DNA of 64,000 nucleotides from the NCBI RefSeq assembly GCF_008801475.1, contig NZ_VZPP01000005.1, positions 124,001 to 188,000 of the forward strand, read 5' to 3'. Numbering within the stretch: the stretch's first letter is position 1; every line of letters begins with the position of its first letter. This document shows positions 16,420-24,404 of the stretch, piece after piece. The notes under the pieces are model-generated. The model saw only the letters and a program-made list of their open reading frames with translations. It was not told where the DNA came from and did no database searches. The translations under genes were made by a program, and so were the position numbers. The stretch is from Pseudomonas moorei (GTDB lineage: Bacteria > Pseudomonadota > Gammaproteobacteria > Pseudomonadales > Pseudomonadaceae).

Positions 16420-17574
16420 TTAGTCGACTGGCACAACAAGCGCTCCAACGCGTGCGGTCGCCTTTCTCAGGTTGTCGGATGCCAAGTGGGCGTACCGTTG
16501 GGTGGTTGTATTACTGGCATGACCTAACAAATGCTGAACCTCATACAGCGTTGCGCCGTTGTTTATTGCCAAGGAGGCAAATGTATGGCGTAAATCATGG
16601 ATCCTAAGATGAGCAAGCCCCGCCGCTTTAAGTGCTCGCTGGAAGCATTTACGAGCGTTGCTCAGCGGCTTGCCTGGCTTACTCCCAGGGAAGAGATAAT
16701 TAGCGCCTCCTTTATTTGATAGTTCGTTCAGTACTGATAGCGCCGTTTCGCTGAGCATGACGAAGCGCTGGCGACCACTTTTAGTCATAGGCAGACTCCA
16801 GAGTAGTCTTTCGTGATCAATATCCTCCCAGCGTGCTTGCAGCGCTTCTTCGCGACGGACTCCGGTCAGTAGCATCAATTTGATAGCGCTTGCAGCTATT
16901 TGGTTTTGCTCAGTGCTAAGTACCTTCCATAGTCGCTTAGCCTCATCAATGCTTAAGAAACGCTGGGATTGGTTGTTCTCCGTGTGCATACGAATGCCGG
17001 TCGCCGGGTTGCTATCCATGTAGCCCCATAAAATGGCGAGGTTGAAGCACCGCTTCAGAAGGGCGAGATGTCGGTTAGCAGTTGCAGGAGCCCGCCTGCT
17101 GATTAATTCGTCATGGTAGCGCTGGATCTCCTGTCTGGTGATAGAGGCTAAAAGTCGTATGCCAAACATATCAAATAGGTGAGTTTTGAATTTTGAATCA
17201 TCGCTGTTTGCACTGCGTTTACTTGCATACGCATGCGGCAGGTAGTGGTCATCAATGAAGCGGCGAAACGTCATGCCTGACTCGGTTACGATTTCTTGCG
17301 GATCAATACCACTCGAAAGCTGGGTCCGGTGCTTCAGGGCGAGTAAACGGGCCTCGCTAACGTCTAACTCACCATAATTTCCGAGCTTCATGCTTCGCTG
17401 ACGCCCAGCATGTCGGTAGCGCAGATAGAAGAACTTTCGACCCTGTCGATTGATCAGGAGTTTGAGGCCCGAGACTTCTGTATCTGAATATTCGCACTCT
17501 CTCGCTTTGGCAGTTGCTGGTTGCGGTGGCAGCGCATCAATCACACGCTTGGAAAAGCGAATGAGCTTGCTCAT
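16420..17574 (-). CDS. Tyrosine recombinase 2 (P4-type integrase)
   Basis: This 384-residue integrase has an N-terminal DUF4102 arm-binding domain (residues about 1-95, with KFFYLRYRHAGRQRSMKLGNYG), a core-binding domain (about 100-190) and a catalytic domain with Arg240 (LLTGVRREE), Lys265 (TKSGRQR), His326-x-x-Arg329 (HDLRH), His352 (LGHAS) and Tyr361 (QRYAHL). All catalytic residues are present. P4-type integrases commonly use tRNA 3' ends, so this is the better candidate for the tRNA-Phe integration, though it lies mid-island rather than next to the tRNA. It converges on the recombinase 1 operon. Confidence 0.93.
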   Translation of the reverse strand: MSKLIRFSKRVIDALPPQPATAKARECEYSDTEVSGLKLLINRQGRKFFYLRYRHAGRQRSMKLGNYGELDVSEARLLALKHRTQLSSGIDPQEIVTESGMTFRRFIDDHYLPHAYASKRSANSDDSKFKTHLFDMFGIRLLASITRQEIQRYHDELISRRAPATANRHLALLKRCFNLAILWGYMDSNPATGIRMHTENNQSQRFLSIDEAKRLWKVLSTEQNQIAASAIKLMLLTGVRREEALQARWEDIDHERLLWSLPMTKSGRQRFVMLSETALSVLNELSNKGGANYLFPGSKPGKPLSNARKCFQRALKAAGLAHLRIHDLRHTFASLAINNGATLYEVQHLLGHASNTTTQRYAHLASDNLRKATARVGALVVPVD

Positions 17575-17824
17575 AGGGCACCTTTTAGCGACACGAGTTT
17601 GGACTATCCCTGAGTCAGCTCAGAAAGCTGAGCCAGGGTAGTCATCAGAGGTCGTGGTTGTTGGGTTGATGGGTTGGTGAACTTGAGGCTGTGGATTACG
17701 TCCGTCGCTCCGGTTCATTTCCGGTGCTTTCGGTGTCAATGCCGGAAATGCCAACAGCAGCGGAAGCTGTTGTTACCTGCGACGGTCGTCCGTTGATAAA
17801 CGGATGGGAAATAGCAGCGCTAAA

Positions 17825-18193
17825 TCAAGGTGAAATCCACTGCGCGAGTATCCTGTTCATTTCCGGTTGAAGGGTTAGGCCTTTTGGAATGAGCACGGCC
17901 ACCGAGAGCAGGTCGGAAAGCAGGATCACGACCTCATAGAAGTGACCGTGATCTTCGACAATCTCAAATGAAATATTTGGATCATAGGGGCTTTGTAAAA
18001 GGTTTCTGACTCCGAGGAAAAGCCCTTTGTCGTAGGGATCATCGCCTTCGCCCCAGACTGCAAACCACCCGAGCTCATCAGGTAACCACTGAGAGCCATA
18101 CTCCCGCAGCATCTGATACTGGTCCTCTACCCACTGCCGAATGCCGCTGTCCTGGATTTGAACGGTAGCTTCACTCTGGCGAATCAGCAGCAT
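17825..18193 (-). CDS. Hypothetical island protein, 122 residues
   Basis: This is a soluble, acidic protein with no family I recognise. It has several aromatic patches (DELGWFAVWGEGDDPYDKGLFLG, HGHFYEVVILL) and no signal peptide. It overlaps the preceding gene by 23 bases in the same direction, so the two are probably cotranscribed and may act together. The ATG at 18193 lies inside the 3' end of that gene. Confidence 0.65.
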   Translation of the reverse strand: MLLIRQSEATVQIQDSGIRQWVEDQYQMLREYGSQWLPDELGWFAVWGEGDDPYDKGLFLGVRNLLQSPYDPNISFEIVEDHGHFYEVVILLSDLLSVAVLIPKGLTLQPEMNRILAQWISP

Positions 18194-18725
18194 GGTCTGC
18201 CTCCTCGATTTGCCGTTGCTCGTTGCTTGGCTCGGATGGTGGGCTAGTTACCTGGGTGGTAGACACGATTGGCTTTCCATCAAGCCGAACACGAATTGAC
18301 TTACCTTTAAGCGTCAGAACACCTTTTCTCCATGTGGCACCATCGTCAGTTACCCGTAGTTTGGATTCATGCTTCCCATCTCGCCCCAGTAATTTTTCAG
18401 CCAGCAAGGCGGCGGCAAGGAACGGGGCATTATTGCTAGAGCGTCCCACAAAGACGGGTTGTAGTACCTTGCTGGGGAATGCCTCTGCTCGTTGACCCAG
18501 ACCTTCCAAGATTTTGAGAATGGCATCGGCGTTAATCCACTCCCGACTGAAGTAGCCCTGGCTTCCACTGTCGACCAAAGCGATGAAGATCTGCTTTTTG
18601 TCAATTGATAGTGCTAGTTGGTAGGTGATCTTCCCTTCGGCTCCAAGACTTAGCTTTGGCGCATGCCCTTCCTTTACAGATAGTAGCTCCATGTAACTTG
18701 GTTCAGCGGCTTTGATTCTGCTCAT
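18171..18725 (-). CDS. Hypothetical island protein, 184 residues
   Basis: This soluble protein (MSRIKAAEPSYMELLSVKEG...) has a mixed alpha/beta middle (ITYQLALSIDKKQIFIALVDSGSQGYFSREWI) and a low-complexity, Ser/Pro/Glu-rich tail. I place the start at the ATG at 18725. It lies upstream of and overlaps the 122-residue gene. No homologous family comes to mind, and no catalytic motif is visible. Confidence 0.65.
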   Translation of the reverse strand: MSRIKAAEPSYMELLSVKEGHAPKLSLGAEGKITYQLALSIDKKQIFIALVDSGSQGYFSREWINADAILKILEGLGQRAEAFPSKVLQPVFVGRSSNNAPFLAAALLAEKLLGRDGKHESKLRVTDDGATWRKGVLTLKGKSIRVRLDGKPIVSTTQVTSPPSEPSNEQRQIEEADHAADSPE

Positions 18726-18894
18726 GGTTTTTCCATAGTAATAATTTTGTGATGGCCATTGCCCTAGCTCAAACGGAACGAGCACTTGTGTTCACCGAAG
18801 TGAGGCGCTTTTTACAATTGTCTAGGGGGGAGGTTAAAGAACTTTTAACTTCGAGGTATAAGTAACTGGATCCGATGTTGACACAGTTGGTTGC

Positions 18895-19020
18895 TTACTT
18901 TTCATGACATAGCGTGCAGAACAAATCATAAACGCTGATTGCAGCTTGAATACGCGGATCAGGAATATGTCTGCCAGAGTCAATAGCACTGGAAATCCAA
19001 GGGTTTTTACATGCACACAT
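18895..19020 (-). CDS. Small Cys-rich protein, 41 residues
   Basis: This short ORF begins MCACKNPWISSAIDSGRHIP and ends DLFCTLCHEK. The two CxC and CxxCH pairs could bind a metal such as zinc, although four or five ligands would be needed. It has a strong ribosome site, AGGAG, six bases before the ATG at 19020. This makes it a more likely gene than the longer 60-codon frame that overlaps it. It precedes the two hypothetical genes in the same direction, 170 bases away. Confidence 0.6.
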   Translation of the reverse strand: MCACKNPWISSAIDSGRHIPDPRIQAAISVYDLFCTLCHEK

Positions 19021-19408
19021 AGATATCTCCTAAGTATTCGCCCGACACATTGTTGGGGTCATAGAAATATATCTGCCTGATTTTGATTTTGATGCGGTTT
19101 TCATTTTAAGATTAAAAGATGCTTTTGTTTTTGGTGATGCTATATCGTCGTTGCTGAGTGTTGTTGGTGGTGGTGAGCAGAATTTAGTTGGCTGGGGTAT
19201 TTTGGTGAGTCTTCTTTGAATGCTTTTATTGTAGATGACAAGCTTGCGCCGTCGATACGCTATTAGAACTTAATTATTATTGAAGGCAAGCAAAAAAACG
19301 ATCCGCGTCCAGAGACTAGTAGCTCAGACGCGGACCAAGGAAGGCTTTCTATTTGTTTAAGGTTTCGAAGTGATTAAAGATTAGCTGAGTTTTTGCGTTT
19401 TTGGTTTA
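19021..19408. other. AT-rich gap
   Basis: These 388 bases contain the terminator at 19293-19334 at the right and presumably the promoter of the Cys-rich gene at the left. I see no further gene. Confidence 0.6.
19293..19334 (-). terminator. Rho-independent terminator of the 114-residue gene
   Basis: TCCGCGTC (19302-19309) pairs with GACGCGGA (19327-19334). On the minus strand the stem is followed by seven T within ten bases. It ends the transcript of the gene that stops at 19409. Confidence 0.8.
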
Positions 19409-19753
19409 TCAAAATTGGTCGATAAGCCTTGAAACTGGCGTTGGCCAATTATTTTTTAGACATTCATAAATTTTGGAAACCCACTCATCATGAATTGCAG
19501 CTTTTTGCCCTACATAGTCAGTCCCTTCGTCCCAGGTTTCTAGCCTGAAACAGAGATTGTCTATTTCTTCGGATCCAGTTGTATCCGAAAGGTATGCTAA
19601 CCCATCTTTTGTTACTCGGAGTTGACGATCTGCTGAATCATCCTTTGATGCAATCAGTCTGCGGACATCGTCTAGAGTAAAATTGTGGCCGTTTAGATCG
19701 AGGTTCACTATTGTCCTTAATTGATTTTCTTGGTTGATGTAAGTGCTTGGCAT
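19409..19753 (-). CDS. Hypothetical island protein, 114 residues
   Basis: This small soluble acidic protein (MPSTYINQENQLRTIVNLDLNG ... SRLIDQF) has no recognisable family. The start at 19753 is a guess, as no strong ribosome site is seen and the open frame extends 24 codons upstream. A clear terminator follows, so it is transcribed alone or at the end of a unit. Confidence 0.6.
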   Translation of the reverse strand: MPSTYINQENQLRTIVNLDLNGHNFTLDDVRRLIASKDDSADRQLRVTKDGLAYLSDTTGSEEIDNLCFRLETWDEGTDYVGQKAAIHDEWVSKIYECLKNNWPTPVSRLIDQF

Positions 19754-19884
19754 AGTGAGTGACTTTACACGGCATCTCACCGCTGCCGCTGAATCTGGGT
19801 GAGTATTGCACCATGAAAAAAGCATCGCAGCAAAAATTTTAGACTGGCTACCTTAATCAGGAGACGGTAGATATATCGGTTTTG

Positions 19885-20625
19885 TCATGGTTGTGCTATT
19901 TCATCTAAGATTTCTTGTGCGCCGGCATGGCCCCGCGCAGCGGCCTTCTGGAGCCAAAAGATGGCCTGCGTTTTGTTTTGTGGCACGCCTTGGCCGTTTA
20001 AGTAGCTAATTGCTAGGTTGTACTGAGCTTTGGAAAAACCCTGCTTGGCAGCCTTGTCGTACCATATAGCTGCTTGCTGTTGGTCCTGTGTTAAGCCAAT
20101 CCCATTATCATAGTGAACTCCAAGGTTATACTGGGCTTCGACCTGTCCCTGTTCGGCGGCCTTTCGGAACCAGAAGATGGCTTGCTGTTGATCTTGTGGA
20201 ACGCCGGTCCCGTTGTCGTAATGAGCGCCGAGATAGAATTGGGCACCGGCTTGACCTTGTTCGGCGGCCTTTTGGTACCAGGCAACTGCTTGTTGGTGAT
20301 CCTGCGGTACACCAACACCGTTTTCATAGCTGAACCCCAGCGCGTATTGTGCGCTTGCCTGTCCTTGTTCGCCGGCTTTGCGGAGCCAGAAAACACCTTG
20401 CTGATGGTTCTGTGACACGCCATCGCCATTTAAATAACGGAGTCCGAGATTGAGTTGTGCATCGGCTTTGCCTTGCTCGGCACTTTGTTGAATCGCCGTT
20501 ATTTCAGGTGAAGCATATGCCTGGCTGAGCGGTTGGAGTAAGCAAGTTCCGATGACTAACGATAGTGCATACAAAAAGCGGATATGTGTTCTGCGGGTTT
20601 CTATTTTTTTATTGATCGTTTCCAT
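19885..20625 (-). CDS. Secreted Sel1-repeat protein
   Basis: This 246-residue protein has a Sec signal peptide (hydrophobic stretch at 17-30, cleavage near AYA-SP). Five full Sel1 (TPR-like) repeats of 36 residues follow, each with the AEQGQ..AQYxLGxxYxNGxGVPQDxxQAxxWxxKA pattern, and a short sixth. Sel1 proteins are scaffolds for protein-protein contacts, often in the periplasm or in secretion. AAGGAGGA gives a strong ribosome site. The near-identical repeats suggest recent expansion. A partner is not evident; the ClpP-fold protein upstream also faces the periplasm. Confidence 0.85.
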   Translation of the reverse strand: METINKKIETRRTHIRFLYALSLVIGTCLLQPLSQAYASPEITAIQQSAEQGKADAQLNLGLRYLNGDGVSQNHQQGVFWLRKAGEQGQASAQYALGFSYENGVGVPQDHQQAVAWYQKAAEQGQAGAQFYLGAHYDNGTGVPQDQQQAIFWFRKAAEQGQVEAQYNLGVHYDNGIGLTQDQQQAAIWYDKAAKQGFSKAQYNLAISYLNGQGVPQNKTQAIFWLQKAAARGHAGAQEILDEIAQP

Positions 20626-20756
20626 GTGGCAGTTCCTCCTTTATAAATTTAAAGACCAAAATTTTATATTTGTCTAGATTGTTTTTATAGCCTTGATTGT
20701 TTCTTTTGATGTTGGCTGGTAATCAATTTAAAGTCAGGGTAAATATTTCAAGGCCA

Positions 20757-21581
20757 TCAAGAGATCTGGTTCGCTTCGAAACCATACAAATGAACCTCTA
20801 GGTCGAGTATCTCCTGCACGTCCTCAGGTGCTTTGAGTCCGCACGAACGCGCTGGTGCCGTGTTCCATGAGCGAACATCTGTAAAGTAGGGATATTTGCT
20901 CTGCAGTTCGTGGGCAGTACAGTTCGTGGTCTCGCGCTTAGTCCCTTGCTGGAAAGCCCACCAACTAAGGCGGGACAGTTTTTTTGTTTCAGTCAATGGG
21001 TCAGGACGCCTACTAACGTAGTTTTTGACTTTGTTTATTAGCATGGGCAGGTCGTCATCTGATCTATTACCAGAGTTGTCTCTAGCCGCATGAAATCCTA
21101 GCTCAATCTTGTCATCGTACAAAATCCTATCCTTACCAGCGAGAATCATCCAAGTACATGACGACTGGCATAAACCATCTACGGATAAATGCCGATCTTC
21201 GCTCAGTTCATAACGAGAGGCAAGGCATGTATTTAGTCCATTGGCATAGATGGCGTCCGCTATCATTATTGCATCAGAGACCTCTCCCCCTTGGGATGAA
21301 ATACAAATCGTCTTAATTTCAGGATGCTGCGTAGTCATATATTTAATGCCTACTAAAACCAATGGCCATGATCCGCTTTTTACCTCGCCGTGGAGTAGGA
21401 AAACATTTTCGTGGCACGCGTCCTTATTGCAAGCTACTGCCAGATTAATTTTTATCTTCGAGTAGTATGAAATAGCGCAAAACGCAATTACTAAGAGGGC
21501 GATTGCTCCACCAATTATAATGTATTTTCTAGTGGCGCTATTTGGCGTGCTATGTTCTGTTTTTATGTATTTTTTTTGCAA
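20757..21581 (-). CDS. Membrane-anchored ClpP-fold protein (COG3904-like)
   Basis: This 274-residue protein has one N-terminal membrane helix (about 20-41) with a short cytoplasmic tail, then a periplasmic part of the ClpP/crotonase fold. ISSQGGEVSDAIMIADAI (94-111) is the oxyanion strand and helix, LCQSSCTWMILAGKDR (138-152) is the nucleophile elbow, and GFHAA (162-166) supplies the histidine. Ser140 or Ser141 and His164 are the likely catalytic pair. Family members are called periplasmic proteins of unknown function (COG3904); a protease role is inferred from fold alone. It may be cotranscribed with the Sel1 gene 130 bases downstream. Confidence 0.72.
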   Translation of the reverse strand: MQKKYIKTEHSTPNSATRKYIIIGGAIALLVIAFCAISYYSKIKINLAVACNKDACHENVFLLHGEVKSGSWPLVLVGIKYMTTQHPEIKTICISSQGGEVSDAIMIADAIYANGLNTCLASRYELSEDRHLSVDGLCQSSCTWMILAGKDRILYDDKIELGFHAARDNSGNRSDDDLPMLINKVKNYVSRRPDPLTETKKLSRLSWWAFQQGTKRETTNCTAHELQSKYPYFTDVRSWNTAPARSCGLKAPEDVQEILDLEVHLYGFEANQIS

Positions 21582-21816
21582 TTCATTGAATCCTTAACGT
21601 GACGTATTCCAAACTCAAAGGGAAATGTGATCTTTGCTCACAGCGTGGTCTTCTCTACCTCGCAGGCGCCGGCAATAGCTTCTCTGATCAGGGATTATGC
21701 CCTCCATCACGCGCATCACATTCTTTTTCTCAAATGCTAGAGCGATCACAGAAGCCTCACTTTGGCTTGTTGTGTTGGCGCTACTGAAAAACTGACTCAC
21801 CCTGCCGATTGCAAAG

Positions 21817-23877
21817 CTAACCAACCACTTGAAGGCCGGAGCTACGGCGCAGCACACCTACAGGAAGGGGAGGGACTTCAACCTTAGACACTACAATTGC
21901 CGAGCCTTCAGGGCCAATGTCAATGTCATAACACAGCCCCACTTGTTCAGGGGTGCTCAGTAACCGCCGACACATCAGCTCTGCGAGTGCAGAATCTTCC
22001 ACCGCACAAATAACTTGGCGCCCTTCTAGTCGAATAGCGGCGAGCACTTCCACAAGCTGAAGAGCCCGAAAATCATCAATGTGCTGCACCGGGTCATCAA
22101 GGAGCAATGTGCGCCAAGAAGTCCAGGCACGGGCAAGATGAACTGAGAGGAGAAATGCAAGGCCTGCTGCGCGGCGTTGACCGCTACTGAATACGAACTG
22201 CGGATTGAGACCGTCGCCGACCTTGAGGCTCAGAAAGCGGCGGACATCACCACGGATACTGTAGTCGATTGTTCGCCAGTCGGCATGAGGTCGTAGTCGT
22301 TGATACAGTTCATTTAACAAGGGGCTAATTTGTGCAAGGCGCTCATCAATGATTTCGGCGCTGACGCGTTTTATTGCGCGCTCGATGTCCTTCGCAGCCA
22401 CGACGGACGCTTGGGACCGCGCCATAACATCTGCGGCCTCATCGGCATCATTACGCAGGTAGTTGATTCTATCTTCTAGGATTGTAACCATGGAGATAGC
22501 CTGAGACGCTTCGAGAGTCAGCAATGCCCGCTCTAAGTCGATCAATCGATCATGCTCTGAGGATATCTCAAGCTCGAGGCCGGCTGGGTCCTGGACAAAG
22601 CGATAATCCAGACCGTATTGCTCAAACAACTCGACGTGCTTCTGTTCGTACGCAGAGAGGCGAGTCTCTTCTTGATTGATCGCAGCCCATTCTGATTGAG
22701 CTGAAGCAAATTCAATCGATGTGCGTTCAGCATTCTCCTTGGCAGTCGATAGTGCCTGACGGGCAGCGACAACCCCAGATTCAAGTGTAGAAATTCGTGC
22801 TCGAGCAATCGCAAGGCCAGACTCAAACTCCTGAGACGTTCTCATGGCCCCGCAGAGGGGGCAATGCTCGTCATGGAGTCCATGCTGCTCGCCAAATTCG
22901 ACTAGCGCCGCCAATGACGCGGCAATAGCGTCTGCCTGCTCTTCACGGACGAGGTTCTCTTTGGCCTGGGCGACGATTCGCTCTGCCTCGGATTTGGCTG
23001 CTTCCGTACTCTTCAGCTCAAGATGCACAGCCTCACGACGAAGTCGCATCTCCGGGGCATCTAATTTCTGGCGCAACAATGCTATTTCGCGCCCCTGTTG
23101 GACGGCCTCACCAGATGGTCCTAGTTTGGCTCGCCTAGCGGCTAGTGCAGCACGACCGGCAACAAGACGAGCAAGCAGCTCAGTGGGTGCGTCCGGCACC
23201 GCCATCGCGACAAGCTTCATTGCGATCGCTACGTCTCCAGAGCGAGATACGGTGTCTCGAAGCACCGTTAGCTCGGAAAGCTTTTCGGATATCTGGTTCC
23301 GTAAAGCGTTGTACGTCTCCTCATGCCGAGCAAAGGTCGCTTCTGCACCTGCCACAACCTCCTTGGCTTTTGCCCCAAGCTCGGCGCCCTCGACTGCTCC
23401 GAGGGCTGCACGGACAAGTTCGAATCGTTCTGTTTCAGTCAGATCGACACTGAGTGCTGCTATCCATTCATCGCGAATGATTGAGGTTTTGCAAAGCTGA
23501 CGAAGCGCACCTTCAGGGCTTTGATCTGAACATAGGGCAGCCTCTATCTCTTCGGAGCTACGATCCGAACCCGATTCGCGCGTGCGTGTAACTGTGAATT
23601 TATCCCCGTTCGCTTTGATGAAAGCCAGGGTTACGTAGTGAGACTGCGGGGTGCCATCACCTCGCCACCATAGATAGTCACTAAGTGTCTCCTTCGCGGA
23701 CTTTTCGACAGTGTATTTATCGATCGAACCTGTGAGAGCGAATTCAACAGCATCGAATAATGTGCTTTTACCTACGCCATTTCGGCCGCTGATCACCGTA
23801 AAGCCTGCTCCAAAATCAATGCGTACTTTGTCGCGGAAACCGCGAAAGCCACACACTTCGACAAAGTCCAATTTCAT
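21817..23877 (-). CDS. Rad50/SMC-like ATPase of an ABC-3C (Lamassu-type) system
   Basis: This 686-residue ABC ATPase of the Rad50/RecF type has Walker A GRNGVGKST (31-39), a long helical region (about 160-520, coiled coil) interrupted by CPLC (339-342) like a Rad50 zinc hook, signature FSSGQRRA (563-570) and Walker B LLLDDPVQHIDD (591-602). It is the last gene of a three-gene operon: its ATG overlaps the stop of the middle-component gene by four bases. In Lamassu/DdmABC systems the SMC protein senses phage or plasmid DNA and releases the effector. The role here is inferred from architecture. Confidence 0.85.
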   Translation of the reverse strand: MKLDFVEVCGFRGFRDKVRIDFGAGFTVISGRNGVGKSTLFDAVEFALTGSIDKYTVEKSAKETLSDYLWWRGDGTPQSHYVTLAFIKANGDKFTVTRTRESGSDRSSEEIEAALCSDQSPEGALRQLCKTSIIRDEWIAALSVDLTETERFELVRAALGAVEGAELGAKAKEVVAGAEATFARHEETYNALRNQISEKLSELTVLRDTVSRSGDVAIAMKLVAMAVPDAPTELLARLVAGRAALAARRAKLGPSGEAVQQGREIALLRQKLDAPEMRLRREAVHLELKSTEAAKSEAERIVAQAKENLVREEQADAIAASLAALVEFGEQHGLHDEHCPLCGAMRTSQEFESGLAIARARISTLESGVVAARQALSTAKENAERTSIEFASAQSEWAAINQEETRLSAYEQKHVELFEQYGLDYRFVQDPAGLELEISSEHDRLIDLERALLTLEASQAISMVTILEDRINYLRNDADEAADVMARSQASVVAAKDIERAIKRVSAEIIDERLAQISPLLNELYQRLRPHADWRTIDYSIRGDVRRFLSLKVGDGLNPQFVFSSGQRRAAGLAFLLSVHLARAWTSWRTLLLDDPVQHIDDFRALQLVEVLAAIRLEGRQVICAVEDSALAELMCRRLLSTPEQVGLCYDIDIGPEGSAIVVSKVEVPPLPVGVLRRSSGLQVVG

Positions 23878-24404
23878 GACGAGCTTCCCAATATTCGCGC
23901 GACTTCAGCTGCGCTTGCCTCTCCCAAAAAGGCCGTAACGGCTTCCGGTGAAACCTCTTTCAGGCGTGATCGCAGGCGAATCTCAAAATCAGATTTGCTT
24001 AGCATTGGCTGGGCTCTAACAGCCGTGAGTGGGAGCAAGGCCCTTTCAACATCTTCAGGAGTTCGGATCGCAGCACGAGCAATTTTGCGCGTCAATGTAA
24101 AATCCTCTTCTATCCGCTGGATAGCTCGTTGATGAGTTGGTGCCTGCTCGTCCGTAAGAAAAATGGAATAAACGTTCCACGCTTTGCCCCCGGCCAAACG
24201 AAGGGCGGCAGCGTGTCGCGATAGAATCGTCTGTTGGCGTCCTCTCCAACCATTGAGCAGCGCTTCGGCAGATTCAAATAAATGAATAAAGCCTATTGTC
24301 ATCGCATTCTCGAAGCAGATAACGGCCGGGGAGGTAGCTGTCCAAGGCCAGGTTTCGTAACCTGCCCTCCGCAGAATGATTTCTGCTTGTAATGTTATGT
24401 CCAT
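23874..24404 (-). CDS. ABC-3C middle component (LmuC/DdmB-like)
   Basis: This 176-residue protein has the sequence pattern of middle component 1 of ABC-three-component systems: WNVYSIFLT, then RIEEDFTLTRKIARAAIRTPEDVERALLPL, which closely fits the IEED...RKI...ALLPL signature I remember. It bridges effector and SMC ATPase. The ATG at 24404 shares one base with the TGA of the SIR2 gene, and its own stop overlaps the ATPase start, so all three proteins are translated together. The identification is from motif memory. Confidence 0.75.
   Translation of the reverse strand: MDITLQAEIILRRAGYETWPWTATSPAVICFENAMTIGFIHLFESAEALLNGWRGRQQTILSRHAAALRLAGGKAWNVYSIFLTDEQAPTHQRAIQRIEEDFTLTRKIARAAIRTPEDVERALLPLTAVRAQPMLSKSDFEIRLRSRLKEVSPEAVTAFLGEASAAEVARILGSSS

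Noticed and set aside
18834..19016. 60-codon minus-strand frame
   Set aside because: It overlaps the 41-codon frame, which alone has a good ribosome site at its start.
21599..21857. Short open frames on both strands between the ClpP-fold and Rad50-like genes
   Set aside because: No ribosome site, no motif, and they overlap each other.
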